Shown piece after piece: positions 26,821 through 35,522 of a DNA stretch of 64,000 nt; the first letter of the stretch is position 1; every line of letters begins with the position of its first letter. The DNA is taken from NCBI RefSeq assembly GCF_902196135.1, contig NZ_CABIKE010000001.1, forward strand, positions 124,001-188,000, written 5' to 3'. The position numbers and the translations under genes are program-made. The notes under the pieces are model-generated. The model was not told the origin of the DNA, searched no databases, and saw only the letters and a list, made by a program, of their open reading frames with translations. The stretch comes from Helicobacter suis. GTDB lineage: Bacteria; Campylobacterota; Campylobacteria; Campylobacterales; Helicobacteraceae.

Positions 26821-27333
26821 ATGAAAACCTTAGTTGTTCTAGCTCATCCAGATTTAAGTACTTCTCGTGTCAATAAGGCTTTGAAAAATGCCGTTGAGAA
26901 CGAAGTTATTTGGAGTGATCTTTATGGTAAGTACAAAGACTTTAAGTTTAATATTCCAGCCGAACAAGAGCTTTTAGTACAAAGTAATAAAATTGTCTTC
27001 CAATTCCCTATCTTTTGGTATTCCTATCCACCCTTGCTTAAAAAATATTTTGATGATGTTTTTGCCTATGGTTTTGCTTATGGTTCTTCTGGACAGGCTT
27101 TAAAGGATAAAGAACTTGCGCTTTGTGTGAGTTTAGGCGGTAAAGAAGAAGCCTATAGCGCACAAGGGATGATGGGCTTTGGCTTAGAAGAACTGCTTAG
27201 CCCCTTTAAAGCCACTAGCAAATTTGTAGGGGCTAAATACGGGGGGCATTTGGCTGTTTTTGGGGCCACACAAGGCCTAAGCGATACAGAACTAGCCCAA
27301 AAATGCCAAGAATATAAAGGTTTTGTTGCTTAA
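26821..27333 (+). CDS. NAD(P)H:quinone/flavodoxin-like oxidoreductase
   Basis: 170 residues, flavodoxin-fold family of KefF/YwrO type, which reduce quinones or nitro-compounds with NAD(P)H. Seen: the amino-terminal MKTLVVLAHPDLSTSRVNKAL FMN-phosphate loop (given in part: VVLAHPDLSTS), QFPIFWYSYPPLLKKYFDDVF and the G-A-YGG tail. AAAGGA lies eight bases before the ATG. Stands alone, convergent with the glycosyltransferase gene that ends at 27330 (4 bp overlap). Confidence 0.85.
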   Translation: MKTLVVLAHPDLSTSRVNKALKNAVENEVIWSDLYGKYKDFKFNIPAEQELLVQSNKIVFQFPIFWYSYPPLLKKYFDDVFAYGFAYGSSGQALKDKELALCVSLGGKEEAYSAQGMMGFGLEELLSPFKATSKFVGAKYGGHLAVFGATQGLSDTELAQKCQEYKGFVA

Positions 27334-28505
27334 AGTTTGTCTTGTACAACCCGTTTAAGCAGGGGTAGCTGGGCTTGCATGCACAGGTGCTTAGCTGCTT
27401 GGGCGGCTTTGATTTTAGCCTGCATGATTTGATCTAAATCTAGCGTATATAGGATTTTTAAAAGAGATTGGATCGTAAAGTCCACCCCCACTCTTCCAAT
27501 CTCATAATTTTCTATTAAAGTTTTGATCTCTACTAGTGGCGTACTCAGAACACATAAAGCACTTTGGATATATTCAAAGAATTTATTAGGCAAAGCGTAT
27601 AAATGATTAAGAGAATTATTAGGGAGGGTTAATAGCCCAATATCATAGCTTTGTGTTGAAGGAATGATAGATTCTAAGGGGAAGGGTTGTTTAAAATCTA
27701 TAGGCAAACCTTGAGATTGGAGGGCTTTTAAACGGCTTTTAAAGTCTTGTAAAAAGCTAGGGTGTTTACTTAAACCTATAATTGTTAAATGATAGGGCAA
27801 GGGCAAATCTTTAAGCCCTTTAGCTAATTCTAATAGATTATCAGAATGGCGCTCTGGGGCTAAAAGACCATGGTAGATCAAGCGGATACATTTAGGGTTT
27901 ATAGGACTTGCAGAGAGATTAGCATAAAAGGGCGTAGAGTAGATTGTGTAGTTATTTTCTAGCTTAAAATTTGGATAAGTTGTGGCATAGAGTTTAGCAA
28001 TGGAGGCATTCACACTCATGGTTTTATGTACCTTAGGCAGATAGTGGTTACAGATATGGGCAAATAGGGGGGCTGTGAAATGATGGTGGTTAATTAGGGC
28101 GGGGTAAAACTCCCGTAAATCTACAATAAGAGGGGCGGTATTTTGTATCTGTTCTAAAATAGCCGGCAATAAGGCTAAATCCTCCACAAAGAGCGCTTTA
28201 ATTTGAATACGCTTGCGGTGTAAGTTTTGTATGAGGGTTTTTAGTTTTTGAGCCATTTCTAGGCGATTTTTTGTCCATAAAAGAGGAGTGAAGTTTTTTT
28301 GTTCCACCCAAGTTTTTAATTGTTCTTGCTTGGCTTGGCTACGGCTAGCTGAATTTAGCAAAGGAGCAAAGGGGATAAAATGAGCGCTAAAATCACAAGG
28401 AGGCGGTGAGAGAATAAAAAATTGTGCTTTTGGATAAAGTTGCATGAGAGCTAAAGCTAAGCGTCTAGGTCTAGGGCTAGTAGATAAACTACTCTCAGAA
28501 ACCAT
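27330..28505 (-). CDS. Glycosyltransferase, GT4-like (copy A)
   Basis: 391 residues, cytoplasmic GT-B fold by pattern. The carboxyl-terminal half carries NKFFEYIQSALCVLSTPLVEIKTLIENYEIG, the nucleotide-sugar binding glutamate region of family 4 enzymes (here cited in pieces: NKFFEYIQSALCV and ENYEIGRVG). The same pieces occur in the protein at 30664-31803 (PNKFFEYIQSRLALCV and KRYEIGVV), and both have DLREFYP/DAREYYP, so the two are paralogues. Last gene of a four-gene minus-strand set; 2 bp after the membrane-protein gene. Sugar and acceptor unknown. Confidence 0.75.
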   Translation of the reverse strand: MVSESSLSTSPRPRRLALALMQLYPKAQFFILSPPPCDFSAHFIPFAPLLNSASRSQAKQEQLKTWVEQKNFTPLLWTKNRLEMAQKLKTLIQNLHRKRIQIKALFVEDLALLPAILEQIQNTAPLIVDLREFYPALINHHHFTAPLFAHICNHYLPKVHKTMSVNASIAKLYATTYPNFKLENNYTIYSTPFYANLSASPINPKCIRLIYHGLLAPERHSDNLLELAKGLKDLPLPYHLTIIGLSKHPSFLQDFKSRLKALQSQGLPIDFKQPFPLESIIPSTQSYDIGLLTLPNNSLNHLYALPNKFFEYIQSALCVLSTPLVEIKTLIENYEIGRVGVDFTIQSLLKILYTLDLDQIMQAKIKAAQAAKHLCMQAQLPLLKRVVQDKL

Positions 28506-28507
28506 GA

Positions 28508-29710
28508 TTAAGGCATTAATGGTTTTTTCCTTAAAATGGCATAACTAGCCGCTACTTTATTCTTGTAATAAATTTTAATTGTTGCATGTTTACTTTGTTC
28601 AATGAGGAATAAATCGCCTCCGGAATTAATCCCATAAAATTTTAAGCGCAGGGCCATTTTAGGGGAGGTGGTGTTGATAGTTTCAATCCCTCTTTTATGA
28701 AGGGCTAGGGCTAACTCTTTGGCCACATAGTGCGTGCTTACAAATTTATTATACCCTCCCCATAAAAACATGCTTTCTAATACCAATGTCCCAAAAACTA
28801 GACTATAACGGATATAGTAGTGGCTGCGGAAAATAGGCAGATGTAAGCGGATACTACTAAGGGCTTTTTGTAATAAAACAGGCATGCCAAGAGGCCCATA
28901 ACTTAAAAATTCTGGGCTTAATTCTTGGCGCAAGGAGAGCAATAAAGGCAATAAAAACCCCACAGCCCCCACCACACCAATTAAACTATCTTGTTTATAT
29001 TCCTTGATTGCTTGGGCATAAAGTGCGTAGGGGTAATAGATACACAAACAAGGCGAGTATAAAATGAGCATGGTAAAGAGTGTGTTTAAAAAAAAGCCCT
29101 GTGGCATGCCTGAGACAGATTTAAAGGCGTATAAATTAATCCATAAGGCTAGAAATAAGATCAGCATGTGTGTCATTTGCTTGTGTTTAAAGGCGTATAA
29201 AAAAAACCCGGTTAGTAAAACCACATAACTTGCATCTAAAAAGGCAACTACAAGACTTAAAACATAAAAAAGCCATGTTCTGTAAGCTAATAAAGATAAA
29301 AGCGAAAGTGTAATGAGTAAACTTGCCTTACCTAGTAAAATCGCCCCTAATTGCACTCCGGGTAATAAGGCAAAGGTAAGAGCGACAAAAAGGGGATCGT
29401 AGGGTTTTTGGGGTTTTTCTTTAAGGCTTAATATATAAATTAAAATGATGTTAAGCGCATGGAAAAATAGACCGGGTAAGCGCAAGGCTAGATCTTTTTG
29501 CAAGAAATAGGCTATTTTGACAAAGGTATGCAAAGCGCGTAATAAATAGCGATCTAATAAGAATTCAGGGGTGCTAAAATAAAGTAGCGCCTCTCTATAA
29601 CTCACTGAAATTTCTAGACTTTTATAAACCCCCATAGCAAGGCTAGCAGCCACCACAAGGATTAAATAAACAAAGTAAAGAGGTTTATTAGAGCTACTTG
29701 GAAGACTCAA
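28508..29710 (-). CDS. Polytopic membrane protein, possibly GT-C type glycosyltransferase
   Basis: 400 residues with about nine or ten hydrophobic segments and a soluble carboxyl-terminal domain of about 90 residues. The first loop holds REALLYFSTPEFLLDRYLLRAL (here in parts: REALLYFSTPEF), rich in acidic and aromatic residues as in GT-C enzymes, but no decisive motif is seen. It sits between a DMT-family transporter and a GT4-like gene, which supports a role in a lipid-linked glycan pathway. The function is inference. Confidence 0.5.
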   Translation of the reverse strand: MSLPSSSNKPLYFVYLILVVAASLAMGVYKSLEISVSYREALLYFSTPEFLLDRYLLRALHTFVKIAYFLQKDLALRLPGLFFHALNIILIYILSLKEKPQKPYDPLFVALTFALLPGVQLGAILLGKASLLITLSLLSLLAYRTWLFYVLSLVVAFLDASYVVLLTGFFLYAFKHKQMTHMLILFLALWINLYAFKSVSGMPQGFFLNTLFTMLILYSPCLCIYYPYALYAQAIKEYKQDSLIGVVGAVGFLLPLLLSLRQELSPEFLSYGPLGMPVLLQKALSSIRLHLPIFRSHYYIRYSLVFGTLVLESMFLWGGYNKFVSTHYVAKELALALHKRGIETINTTSPKMALRLKFYGINSGGDLFLIEQSKHATIKIYYKNKVAASYAILRKKPLMP

Positions 29711-29736
29711 TTTCTAGCCTATTTAGATCAACTAAA

Positions 29737-30627
29737 CTATTTTTGATTTCTAATCGCAATTAAAACCCCCGAACACACAATAAGCCCCATGCCAATTCCT
29801 ACCCACAAGCTTGGCCATGGATCTCCAAGCAAAATACCAAAAAGGGTACTCCAAAGAAGACGGCTATAAACCATAGGTGAGATAAGCCCGATAGGGGCAA
29901 TCATGTAGGCTCTGGTTAAAAAATATTGCCCAAATACCCCGCTTAAACCAATACCAGCCAAGCGCCACAAATCCCAATGCCAAATATCCCCACTAAAGCG
30001 CATGGGGTGATAACCTGTAGCAAAGGGTGGCAAATGGATAAAAAAACCTAAAAAGCCCAAAAAACACATGCACGAGGCAACAGCAAAGACAATCAAAGAG
30101 CCGTCATAATATTCTTTTAAGCGGTGCAAACTTGAGTAGGCAATTGCCACAATCAAGCCATTAAGTACACCCGGGAAAATCTGTATCCATGTTAATCCGC
30201 TTGTGTGGGGGTTTGAGATCAAAATCACCCCAAACATTCCTAGTAAGCCTGCTAAAAATACCCGAAAACCCACCGGTTCTTTAAATAGAAAAAAGGCAAT
30301 TGCAATAGAAAAGATAGGAGAACTTTGGTTAAAGGCAGTAGCATTTGCTAAGGACATAGTGTAAATGTTGTAGGAAAATAAAGACATGCCAAGCGCTCCT
30401 AAAGACATGCGCCATAATAAAAGTAAAGTAGCGCCTTTTTTGCGGGGCTTAAAACTAAAGGGTTTGAAACAATAAAAGATCATCAAAAATACTAGCATGA
30501 AAAAAGCGCGGTAAAAGATATTTTCAGAGGGGGAAAAATACCCGCTTGCTATCTTCATTAAAGCCCCCATGATTCCTAAAGCCAGCCCGCTTAAAAACAT
30601 ATACAATAAACCTAGTTTGATATTCAT
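29737..30627 (-). CDS. DMT-superfamily (EamA) transporter
   Basis: 296 residues with ten predicted membrane helices in two EamA repeats; conserved fragments include SPIFSIAIAFFLFKEPVG and the second-half counterpart PMVYSRLLWSTLFGILLGDPWP (in part). Exports or imports small metabolites; the substrate is not predictable. Located inside the glycan gene set, 26 bp upstream of the membrane-protein gene and 36 bp after the second glycosyltransferase, so a precursor-transport role is conceivable. Confidence 0.82.
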   Translation of the reverse strand: MNIKLGLLYMFLSGLALGIMGALMKIASGYFSPSENIFYRAFFMLVFLMIFYCFKPFSFKPRKKGATLLLLWRMSLGALGMSLFSYNIYTMSLANATAFNQSSPIFSIAIAFFLFKEPVGFRVFLAGLLGMFGVILISNPHTSGLTWIQIFPGVLNGLIVAIAYSSLHRLKEYYDGSLIVFAVASCMCFLGFLGFFIHLPPFATGYHPMRFSGDIWHWDLWRLAGIGLSGVFGQYFLTRAYMIAPIGLISPMVYSRLLWSTLFGILLGDPWPSLWVGIGMGLIVCSGVLIAIRNQK

Positions 30628-30663
30628 GATAAACTCCTAAAGGGCATATACTAACACGGATTG

Positions 30664-31803
30664 TTAAAGGCTTTGGAGGATTTTAAATAGCAAATCTTGA
30701 TTCTGCAGAGCGCAAAGTTCTTTAGCAGCTTGGTTGGTGTTTTGCTTATAAAGTGTGATGTCTTCTAAGCGCAGCTGGTGCAAGGCTAGGGCTAAATCTT
30801 GTGGGCTACTTGTTTGGCTAACCACCCCGATTTCATAGCGCTTGATAATGGCTTGCATTTCAAAATTGGGTACAACACAGAGGGCTAAACGGCTTTGGAT
30901 GTATTCAAAAAATTTATTGGGCATGGCGTATTTGATATTGAGATTGCGCGGTGGGCTAAAATAAAGCCCAATATCAAAAGCATTACTAAAGGGAATGATT
31001 TGTTTAAATTCCACAGGCGAGATAATCCGGATTTGTTCCATGTTTAGGATTTGTTTGAGCTCTTTTAAGCGTGCAGGAGTACCCACTAACATTAAAGTCA
31101 GAGAAAAGCGCTGATCGCCTAAAGTTTGTGTGAGATATTCCATCATGGGTTTAAGGATTTCAAAACTGCGGTTTAAACTAGCGCCCCCATGGTAGAGAAT
31201 TTGGATTTTATGAGGGTTAGTAGGCGTGGGGGTGAGGGCGTGATAAAAGGGCATGGAGTAAAATACACTGCTTTGTATTCTCTTTTTAGCATAAAGCGCC
31301 TGCACGCCTTTAGAGACGCTTAAAATATGATCGCATTTTGGCATGTAGGTCTCAACTAAACGGGTAAAAAAACCTTTAAAAAGATAGCGCCAACGGATAT
31401 TACTACTATCTTGATCGGGGTAGTATTCTCGCGCATCTAAGATCACCTTAGCCTGTTTTTTATAGGTTAACACAATGGGCAAAAGCACCAAATCAAAGCA
31501 AAAGATAAAATCAAAACTTGTTTCATTTAAAACCTCTATAATTTTTAAGCGGTTGGTGGTGTAGATGAGGGCATGATCGTTTTTTAACAATACATCTAAG
31601 TAAAGCTTACATTCTTGTAAAAAATTGCGTTTAGGATAGGGTGGATAGGTGAAAATTTGCGTGCCATTTTTAGATTCTAAAGGGGTTTTACTAATCCCCA
31701 TGAGGCTTAAATGGTGTTGTCCTTCTAGAAGTTTATAGATACGATAAGGGCGCGGGCTAGTTAATGGATTAGCCGCCACAAGTAAAAGGGTTTTTGGTTT
31801 CAA
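30664..31803 (-). CDS. Glycosyltransferase, GT4-like (copy B)
   Basis: 379 residues. Seen: amino-terminal LLLVAANPLTSPRPYRIYKLL, the middle DAREYYPDQDSS, and the carboxyl-terminal NKFFEYIQSRLALCVVPNF and RYEIGVV, the GT4 donor-binding region. Paralogue of the protein at 27330-28505. First gene of the four-gene run, so its upstream 63 bp gap likely holds the promoter. Sugar specificity unknown. Confidence 0.75.
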   Translation of the reverse strand: MKPKTLLLVAANPLTSPRPYRIYKLLEGQHHLSLMGISKTPLESKNGTQIFTYPPYPKRNFLQECKLYLDVLLKNDHALIYTTNRLKIIEVLNETSFDFIFCFDLVLLPIVLTYKKQAKVILDAREYYPDQDSSNIRWRYLFKGFFTRLVETYMPKCDHILSVSKGVQALYAKKRIQSSVFYSMPFYHALTPTPTNPHKIQILYHGGASLNRSFEILKPMMEYLTQTLGDQRFSLTLMLVGTPARLKELKQILNMEQIRIISPVEFKQIIPFSNAFDIGLYFSPPRNLNIKYAMPNKFFEYIQSRLALCVVPNFEMQAIIKRYEIGVVSQTSSPQDLALALHQLRLEDITLYKQNTNQAAKELCALQNQDLLFKILQSL

Positions 31804-31866
31804 AATATACGCTTTTATGAGGCATTATACAAAAAAGTAAGAGGGGATAGGTTTTGAACTTTAAGG

Positions 31867-32532
31867 CTAATGAACCTCTGGTATTGCTCGTGGATGGCAA
31901 GAAAGAGCCCTACAAACCAAGTATTTCCCGGCTTTGTTGGGTTTATAATCTATTCCAAGTAACCCTTGTTTATAGGCTTGAAAGGCATTTTCCTCTAGAC
32001 TCCATCTTTTTTCAGACGGGCTAATTTTTCTGGTCAGTTTTGTTTTGCCTCCACAGCTTATAAAATCCCAAGTGTGCCCAAAAATCTCTACCTTGCCTTT
32101 ATAAGAACAATCAATATCTTCAAAGCTTAAGCCATATTGATCGGCCTCTGGATCGCTTGGATATTCCTTAGAATTTAAGAAATACTTCTCCATGTCCTTT
32201 GTATTTTTTGGGTGGGGAAAACAAACGCCTCTTGCTACTTTTCCTGAGTTATTGACACAGCGATCATGTTTGGCATCATATTGCAAATCATGGGTTTTGC
32301 ATATTTTTTTCAGATCTTCTACCCTCTGTAAAGAGAGAACATGTATCTCTCCTGTAGCTTTTTTGAGCCGTTTTAAGGGTTTATAAAAATAAGATTTGAG
32401 AAAAGAATCAAGCGTTGCTTGTTCAGGGGACTCATATAACTCATACATGTCTTCATTCCAGTTCCAGTAGTGATTTCTTGCCAGCAAAGGCAAGCACAAA
32501 ATTAAGATGATGAGAAAATTTTTAAGATTCAT
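31867..32532 (-). CDS. Secreted cysteine-containing protein of unknown function
   Basis: 221 residues. Signal peptide MNLKNFLIILILCLPLLARN; the mature part has eight cysteines, in pairs such as CKTHDLQYDAKHDRC, RGVCFPHP, DCSYKG, SCGGK and LVCRALSC, which suggests disulfide bonds in the periplasm or outside. The KH-L-YDAKHDRCVNN part recalls a repeated small cysteine motif. No family is recognised. It diverges from another unknown secreted protein gene across 124 bp. Confidence 0.65.
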   Translation of the reverse strand: MNLKNFLIILILCLPLLARNHYWNWNEDMYELYESPEQATLDSFLKSYFYKPLKRLKKATGEIHVLSLQRVEDLKKICKTHDLQYDAKHDRCVNNSGKVARGVCFPHPKNTKDMEKYFLNSKEYPSDPEADQYGLSFEDIDCSYKGKVEIFGHTWDFISCGGKTKLTRKISPSEKRWSLEENAFQAYKQGLLGIDYKPNKAGKYLVCRALSCHPRAIPEVH

Positions 32533-32656
32533 AAATATCCTTTCTTTTACGACGCTTTGCGTGTATATATCCTGATCATGTAAATAAAATCCCTCTTAGA
32601 GGCGTTATTAATTTGATCTTAAGAGATACTTATCAAGAACGCTATATACTACCCAA

Positions 32657-33760
32657 ATGAAAAAAATATTATGGATTTTTGTGCCCTTTAGCTTTTCTTG
32701 TTTGCAGGCTTATTGTTTTGAGGGTAAGGTAGATTCTAGTTTTAATACTTTTGCAGCTTTGGCCAAGTGGACTAAGCAACTTTTAGTGGAGGCGGGGAAT
32801 AAAGGGCCTTCTGTTTCCTTTAAATGTGGTTATTTTAGTGTACTTGGAAACACGCAGTTTGGCGATTCATACTACACTTTCCTAGTCCTCTTTGCAGAAG
32901 CCTACCAATATAAGAAGAAAAAGGACGAAGGATTTTGTTTAGGGGTTATAGAGAAAAAAGGGGAGGAAAGCGTGCTTTATAAGGGCTTTTGCTTGGAGGG
33001 CTTTAGTCAAATAGATCTTCATAATACCAATAATCCTAAAGTCATTAACCTTGTTCTTTATAAAAATAAGGCGCTTCTTGTTGCACAAAAACCCCCAAAG
33101 CCAGATACAAAAAAACCTCTTGTAAATTACCTCACCTTCCAGTTTTTCAAAGATCGTTTTTATTTGACCCACTTCTCAGATAACACAAACATCTTTTTTA
33201 ACCATGTAGGCCATGAGTTTCCCATGTATGCGGTTAATAACGCGCTTTTAAATGATCTCTTATCTAAACAAACAAATACGGAGTTCAGCAGAACAGATAC
33301 TTACACAACAAAGATCACACTTGATGGTTTGCTTTACACGCTTATTAACCAGACTACAAGTGATCAATCTCAAAAGAAACTCTCTAGTTGTTTAGAAATT
33401 AAAAGGGGGAATACAACGCTACGGGGCAAATTTTGCTTAGATGGCTTAAGTAAGGCTAACTTTGTTTATAAGAAAAATTATATCACCCTAGAATTTTCAG
33501 GGCCTTTAGGCCATGAGATTAACCGCAAAGCCTATCTCACCTTTAAAGTGGTACGCGGGATTTTTTATTTGCACCAATACAGCGAGCAAAATTTTAAGGT
33601 CAATAAAGATGGCTCTATGAAAGTCTTAAAAACACAGATTATCTACTGCCAAAATAGAGACGATCCGCAAAACAAAAACCCTATCACGCTTGATACTCTT
33701 AATAGCAACTACCAACACCAACTACTTGAGCAATGCATCAAGCGGGGCTATTGTATGTAG
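32657..33760 (+). CDS. Secreted protein of unknown function with two similar halves
   Basis: 367 residues. Signal peptide KKILWIFVPFSFSCLQAYCF. Two related segments are visible: around residue 100 (GFCLGVIEKKGEESVLYKG with FCLEGFSQ, then YLTFQFFKDRFYLTHFSDN) and around residue 250 (CLEIKRGNTTLRGK with FCLDGLSK, then YLTFKVVRGIFYLHQYSEQN). This points to an ancestral domain duplication. Cysteine pattern C-FCL is kept in both. Convergent with amiF, 16 bp apart. No function can be assigned. Confidence 0.68.
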   Translation: MKKILWIFVPFSFSCLQAYCFEGKVDSSFNTFAALAKWTKQLLVEAGNKGPSVSFKCGYFSVLGNTQFGDSYYTFLVLFAEAYQYKKKKDEGFCLGVIEKKGEESVLYKGFCLEGFSQIDLHNTNNPKVINLVLYKNKALLVAQKPPKPDTKKPLVNYLTFQFFKDRFYLTHFSDNTNIFFNHVGHEFPMYAVNNALLNDLLSKQTNTEFSRTDTYTTKITLDGLLYTLINQTTSDQSQKKLSSCLEIKRGNTTLRGKFCLDGLSKANFVYKKNYITLEFSGPLGHEINRKAYLTFKVVRGIFYLHQYSEQNFKVNKDGSMKVLKTQIIYCQNRDDPQNKNPITLDTLNSNYQHQLLEQCIKRGYCM

Positions 33761-33776
33761 CCCCAAGTGCGCTTAT

Positions 33777-34781
33777 TTACTTGCCAAAGCGCCCGCCGGT
33801 AGTAGGATAACCATAAATTGAGCCATCTTTAATTTTCATGTGATCTTCCCAAGGCAATTTATATTTACCTGCAGCTAAGTCTTTGATATAGGTTAAACCG
33901 GCATCTGGTTCACCGCCCGGTTTAGCCACATATCCGCGGTGGCCTAAATTGTAGATATTATTTTCTAAACCCCAGCTCAAACGGGCGTTATCCGCCATTT
34001 TAGGATAAATTTCTCCGGTTACAATTTCCCATGGGTTTCTATGGCCTTGAACTAGGGTTGTACCATCAAAGTTACAGATTTGTCCTTCACCAAAATAGTA
34101 AAAGACATTATCATAACCGGCTAAATTCACACTCACGGTATACATCAGGTTATGCCATGCATTAGAGCGGTTGGTTAAAATCCATTGATCATTAACCTGT
34201 GTGCTATAACCTGAGATGCGGATATACACATTACAACCCTTATAAGCCGCCTCGCGTGCTAATTCTGGAATCATGCCATCATGGCAAATACACACAGCTA
34301 ACTTAGATCCGCCCGGACCCTCACATACGGGCATACCTAAATCCCCCGGATACCAAGGCTCGATAGGATTCCAAGGAAAGAGTTTGCGGTATTTTAAAAT
34401 GATTTCGCCCTTAGGGTTAATGATAATAGCGGTGTTATAGGGGTTTTTGTTGGGATCGGGATTGCGCTCCATAATAGAAAATACGCCAAAAACGCCCGCT
34501 TCTTTACAAGCTTTAGCATACATTTCTGTTTCTTTTCCCGGTACATCTAAAATAAATTCTTCACTGATCCATTTAGCGGTGTTTAAACCTTGCGTACTGT
34601 ATTCAGGGAAAATAATGAGTTCTACACCCGGATAACCCGCTTTAGTGGCATGCAAGGTTCTAATAATGCTTTCAATGTTTTTATCAATATCTGCCCGGCC
34701 ATTAACCACAGGAACGGGAAACTGAATTGCTGCGACTAAAAACCCTTCAATGGGTTTGCCCATACTGCCAATACTGCCCAT
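33777..34781 (-). CDS. amiF: Formamidase
   Basis: 334 residues, exactly the H. pylori length. Hydrolyses formamide to formate and ammonia; nitrilase superfamily, cytoplasmic. All three catalytic residues sit at the known positions: E60 (IIFPEYS), K133 (LKYRKLFPW) and C166 (VCICHDGM). AmiF-specific [20 protein letters not shown] start separates it from AmiE. ATG 34781 follows CTAAGGAG. Ammonia output links it to acid resistance in gastric species. It lies 139 bp downstream of pfr on the same strand with space for its own promoter. Confidence 0.97.
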   Translation of the reverse strand: MGSIGSMGKPIEGFLVAAIQFPVPVVNGRADIDKNIESIIRTLHATKAGYPGVELIIFPEYSTQGLNTAKWISEEFILDVPGKETEMYAKACKEAGVFGVFSIMERNPDPNKNPYNTAIIINPKGEIILKYRKLFPWNPIEPWYPGDLGMPVCEGPGGSKLAVCICHDGMIPELAREAAYKGCNVYIRISGYSTQVNDQWILTNRSNAWHNLMYTVSVNLAGYDNVFYYFGEGQICNFDGTTLVQGHRNPWEIVTGEIYPKMADNARLSWGLENNIYNLGHRGYVAKPGGEPDAGLTYIKDLAAGKYKLPWEDHMKIKDGSIYGYPTTGGRFGK

Positions 34782-34919
34782 GAAAACTCCTTAGAATAAG
34801 ATAAGTGGCCTAGCCACAAAAGCATACTAGGGCAGCAGTTCTAATTGAGGGTAAATAAGAAAGGGGTAACTTTTTTTGAGGTGTAGTTTATTGCGCCCCC
34901 ACCCCCTCCTAGTAGATTT

Positions 34920-35417
34920 TTAAGATTTTTTAGTGGTGTTTCTGATGTATTGATCAGCTAAATACAAGCCATGCCCACTTTCACCCATCAACTTGATTTT
35001 ATCCAAGAGATTTTTAAAGAGCACTTCTTCTTCATGCTGTTCAGCCACATACCATTGCAAAAAGTTAAAAGTAGCGTAATCTTTGTGATTTAGCATGTGA
35101 TCTACCAAAGTGTTGATAGAGTGGGTGATGTGTTGTTCATGCTTATAAGCTTTTTCAAAGATTTCTACTAAACTTTGAAACGCATGCTCGGGGGCTTTCA
35201 CTTCCTTGAGGTGTACGCCTACTTCATTTTCATTTAAATAGGTGATGATTTTAGTCGCATGGGCGTATTCATCACTTGCATGATCAAATAAAAACAACCC
35301 AGCTCCATCAAAACTATGGGTATAACACCAAGAACTCATGCTCATATACAAATTAGCAGAATAAAACTCATCCATCACTTGGCTATTGAGCAACTTAACG
35401 GTTTCTTGAGGCAACAT
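34920..35417 (-). CDS. pfr: Non-haem ferritin
   Basis: 165 residues from ATG 35417, preceded by AAAAGGAG; the frame extends to 35477 but the extra 20 residues are out of line with Pfr proteins. Iron-storage ferritin of bacterial FtnA type: ferroxidase ligands in NLYMSMSSWCY, DHASDEYAHATK and EQHEEEVLF, and the GLYLADQYI tail. The promoter contains an inverted repeat over the -10 (separate entry), consistent with Fur control of H. pylori pfr. It lies downstream of feoB on the same strand. Confidence 0.96.
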   Translation of the reverse strand: MLPQETVKLLNSQVMDEFYSANLYMSMSSWCYTHSFDGAGLFLFDHASDEYAHATKIITYLNENEVGVHLKEVKAPEHAFQSLVEIFEKAYKHEQHITHSINTLVDHMLNHKDYATFNFLQWYVAEQHEEEVLFKNLLDKIKLMGESGHGLYLADQYIRNTTKKS

Positions 35418-35442
35418 AAAAACTCCTTTTACTAATTTTGTA

Positions 35443-35463
35443 TCATTATTATATACTAAATGA
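35443..35463 (-). promoter_or_regulatory. pfr promoter with candidate Fur operator
   Basis: Arms TCATT (35443-35447) and AATGA (35459-35463) form an inverted repeat that encloses a minus-strand -10 TATAAT (35448-35453), about 30 bp before the pfr start. H. pylori apo-Fur represses pfr through TCATT-containing boxes; the match here is to that element only, found by eye. Confidence 0.55.
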
Positions 35464-35522
35464 GAAAACAAAGTCAAGAGTTTTTGCCTAATTTTTCTTA
35501 TAATTTTATATATTTTGAGAAT

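Noticed and set aside
32939-33172. 77-residue minus-strand frame within the secreted protein gene
   Set aside because: Lies across the duplicated module of the plus-strand protein, which is better supported.
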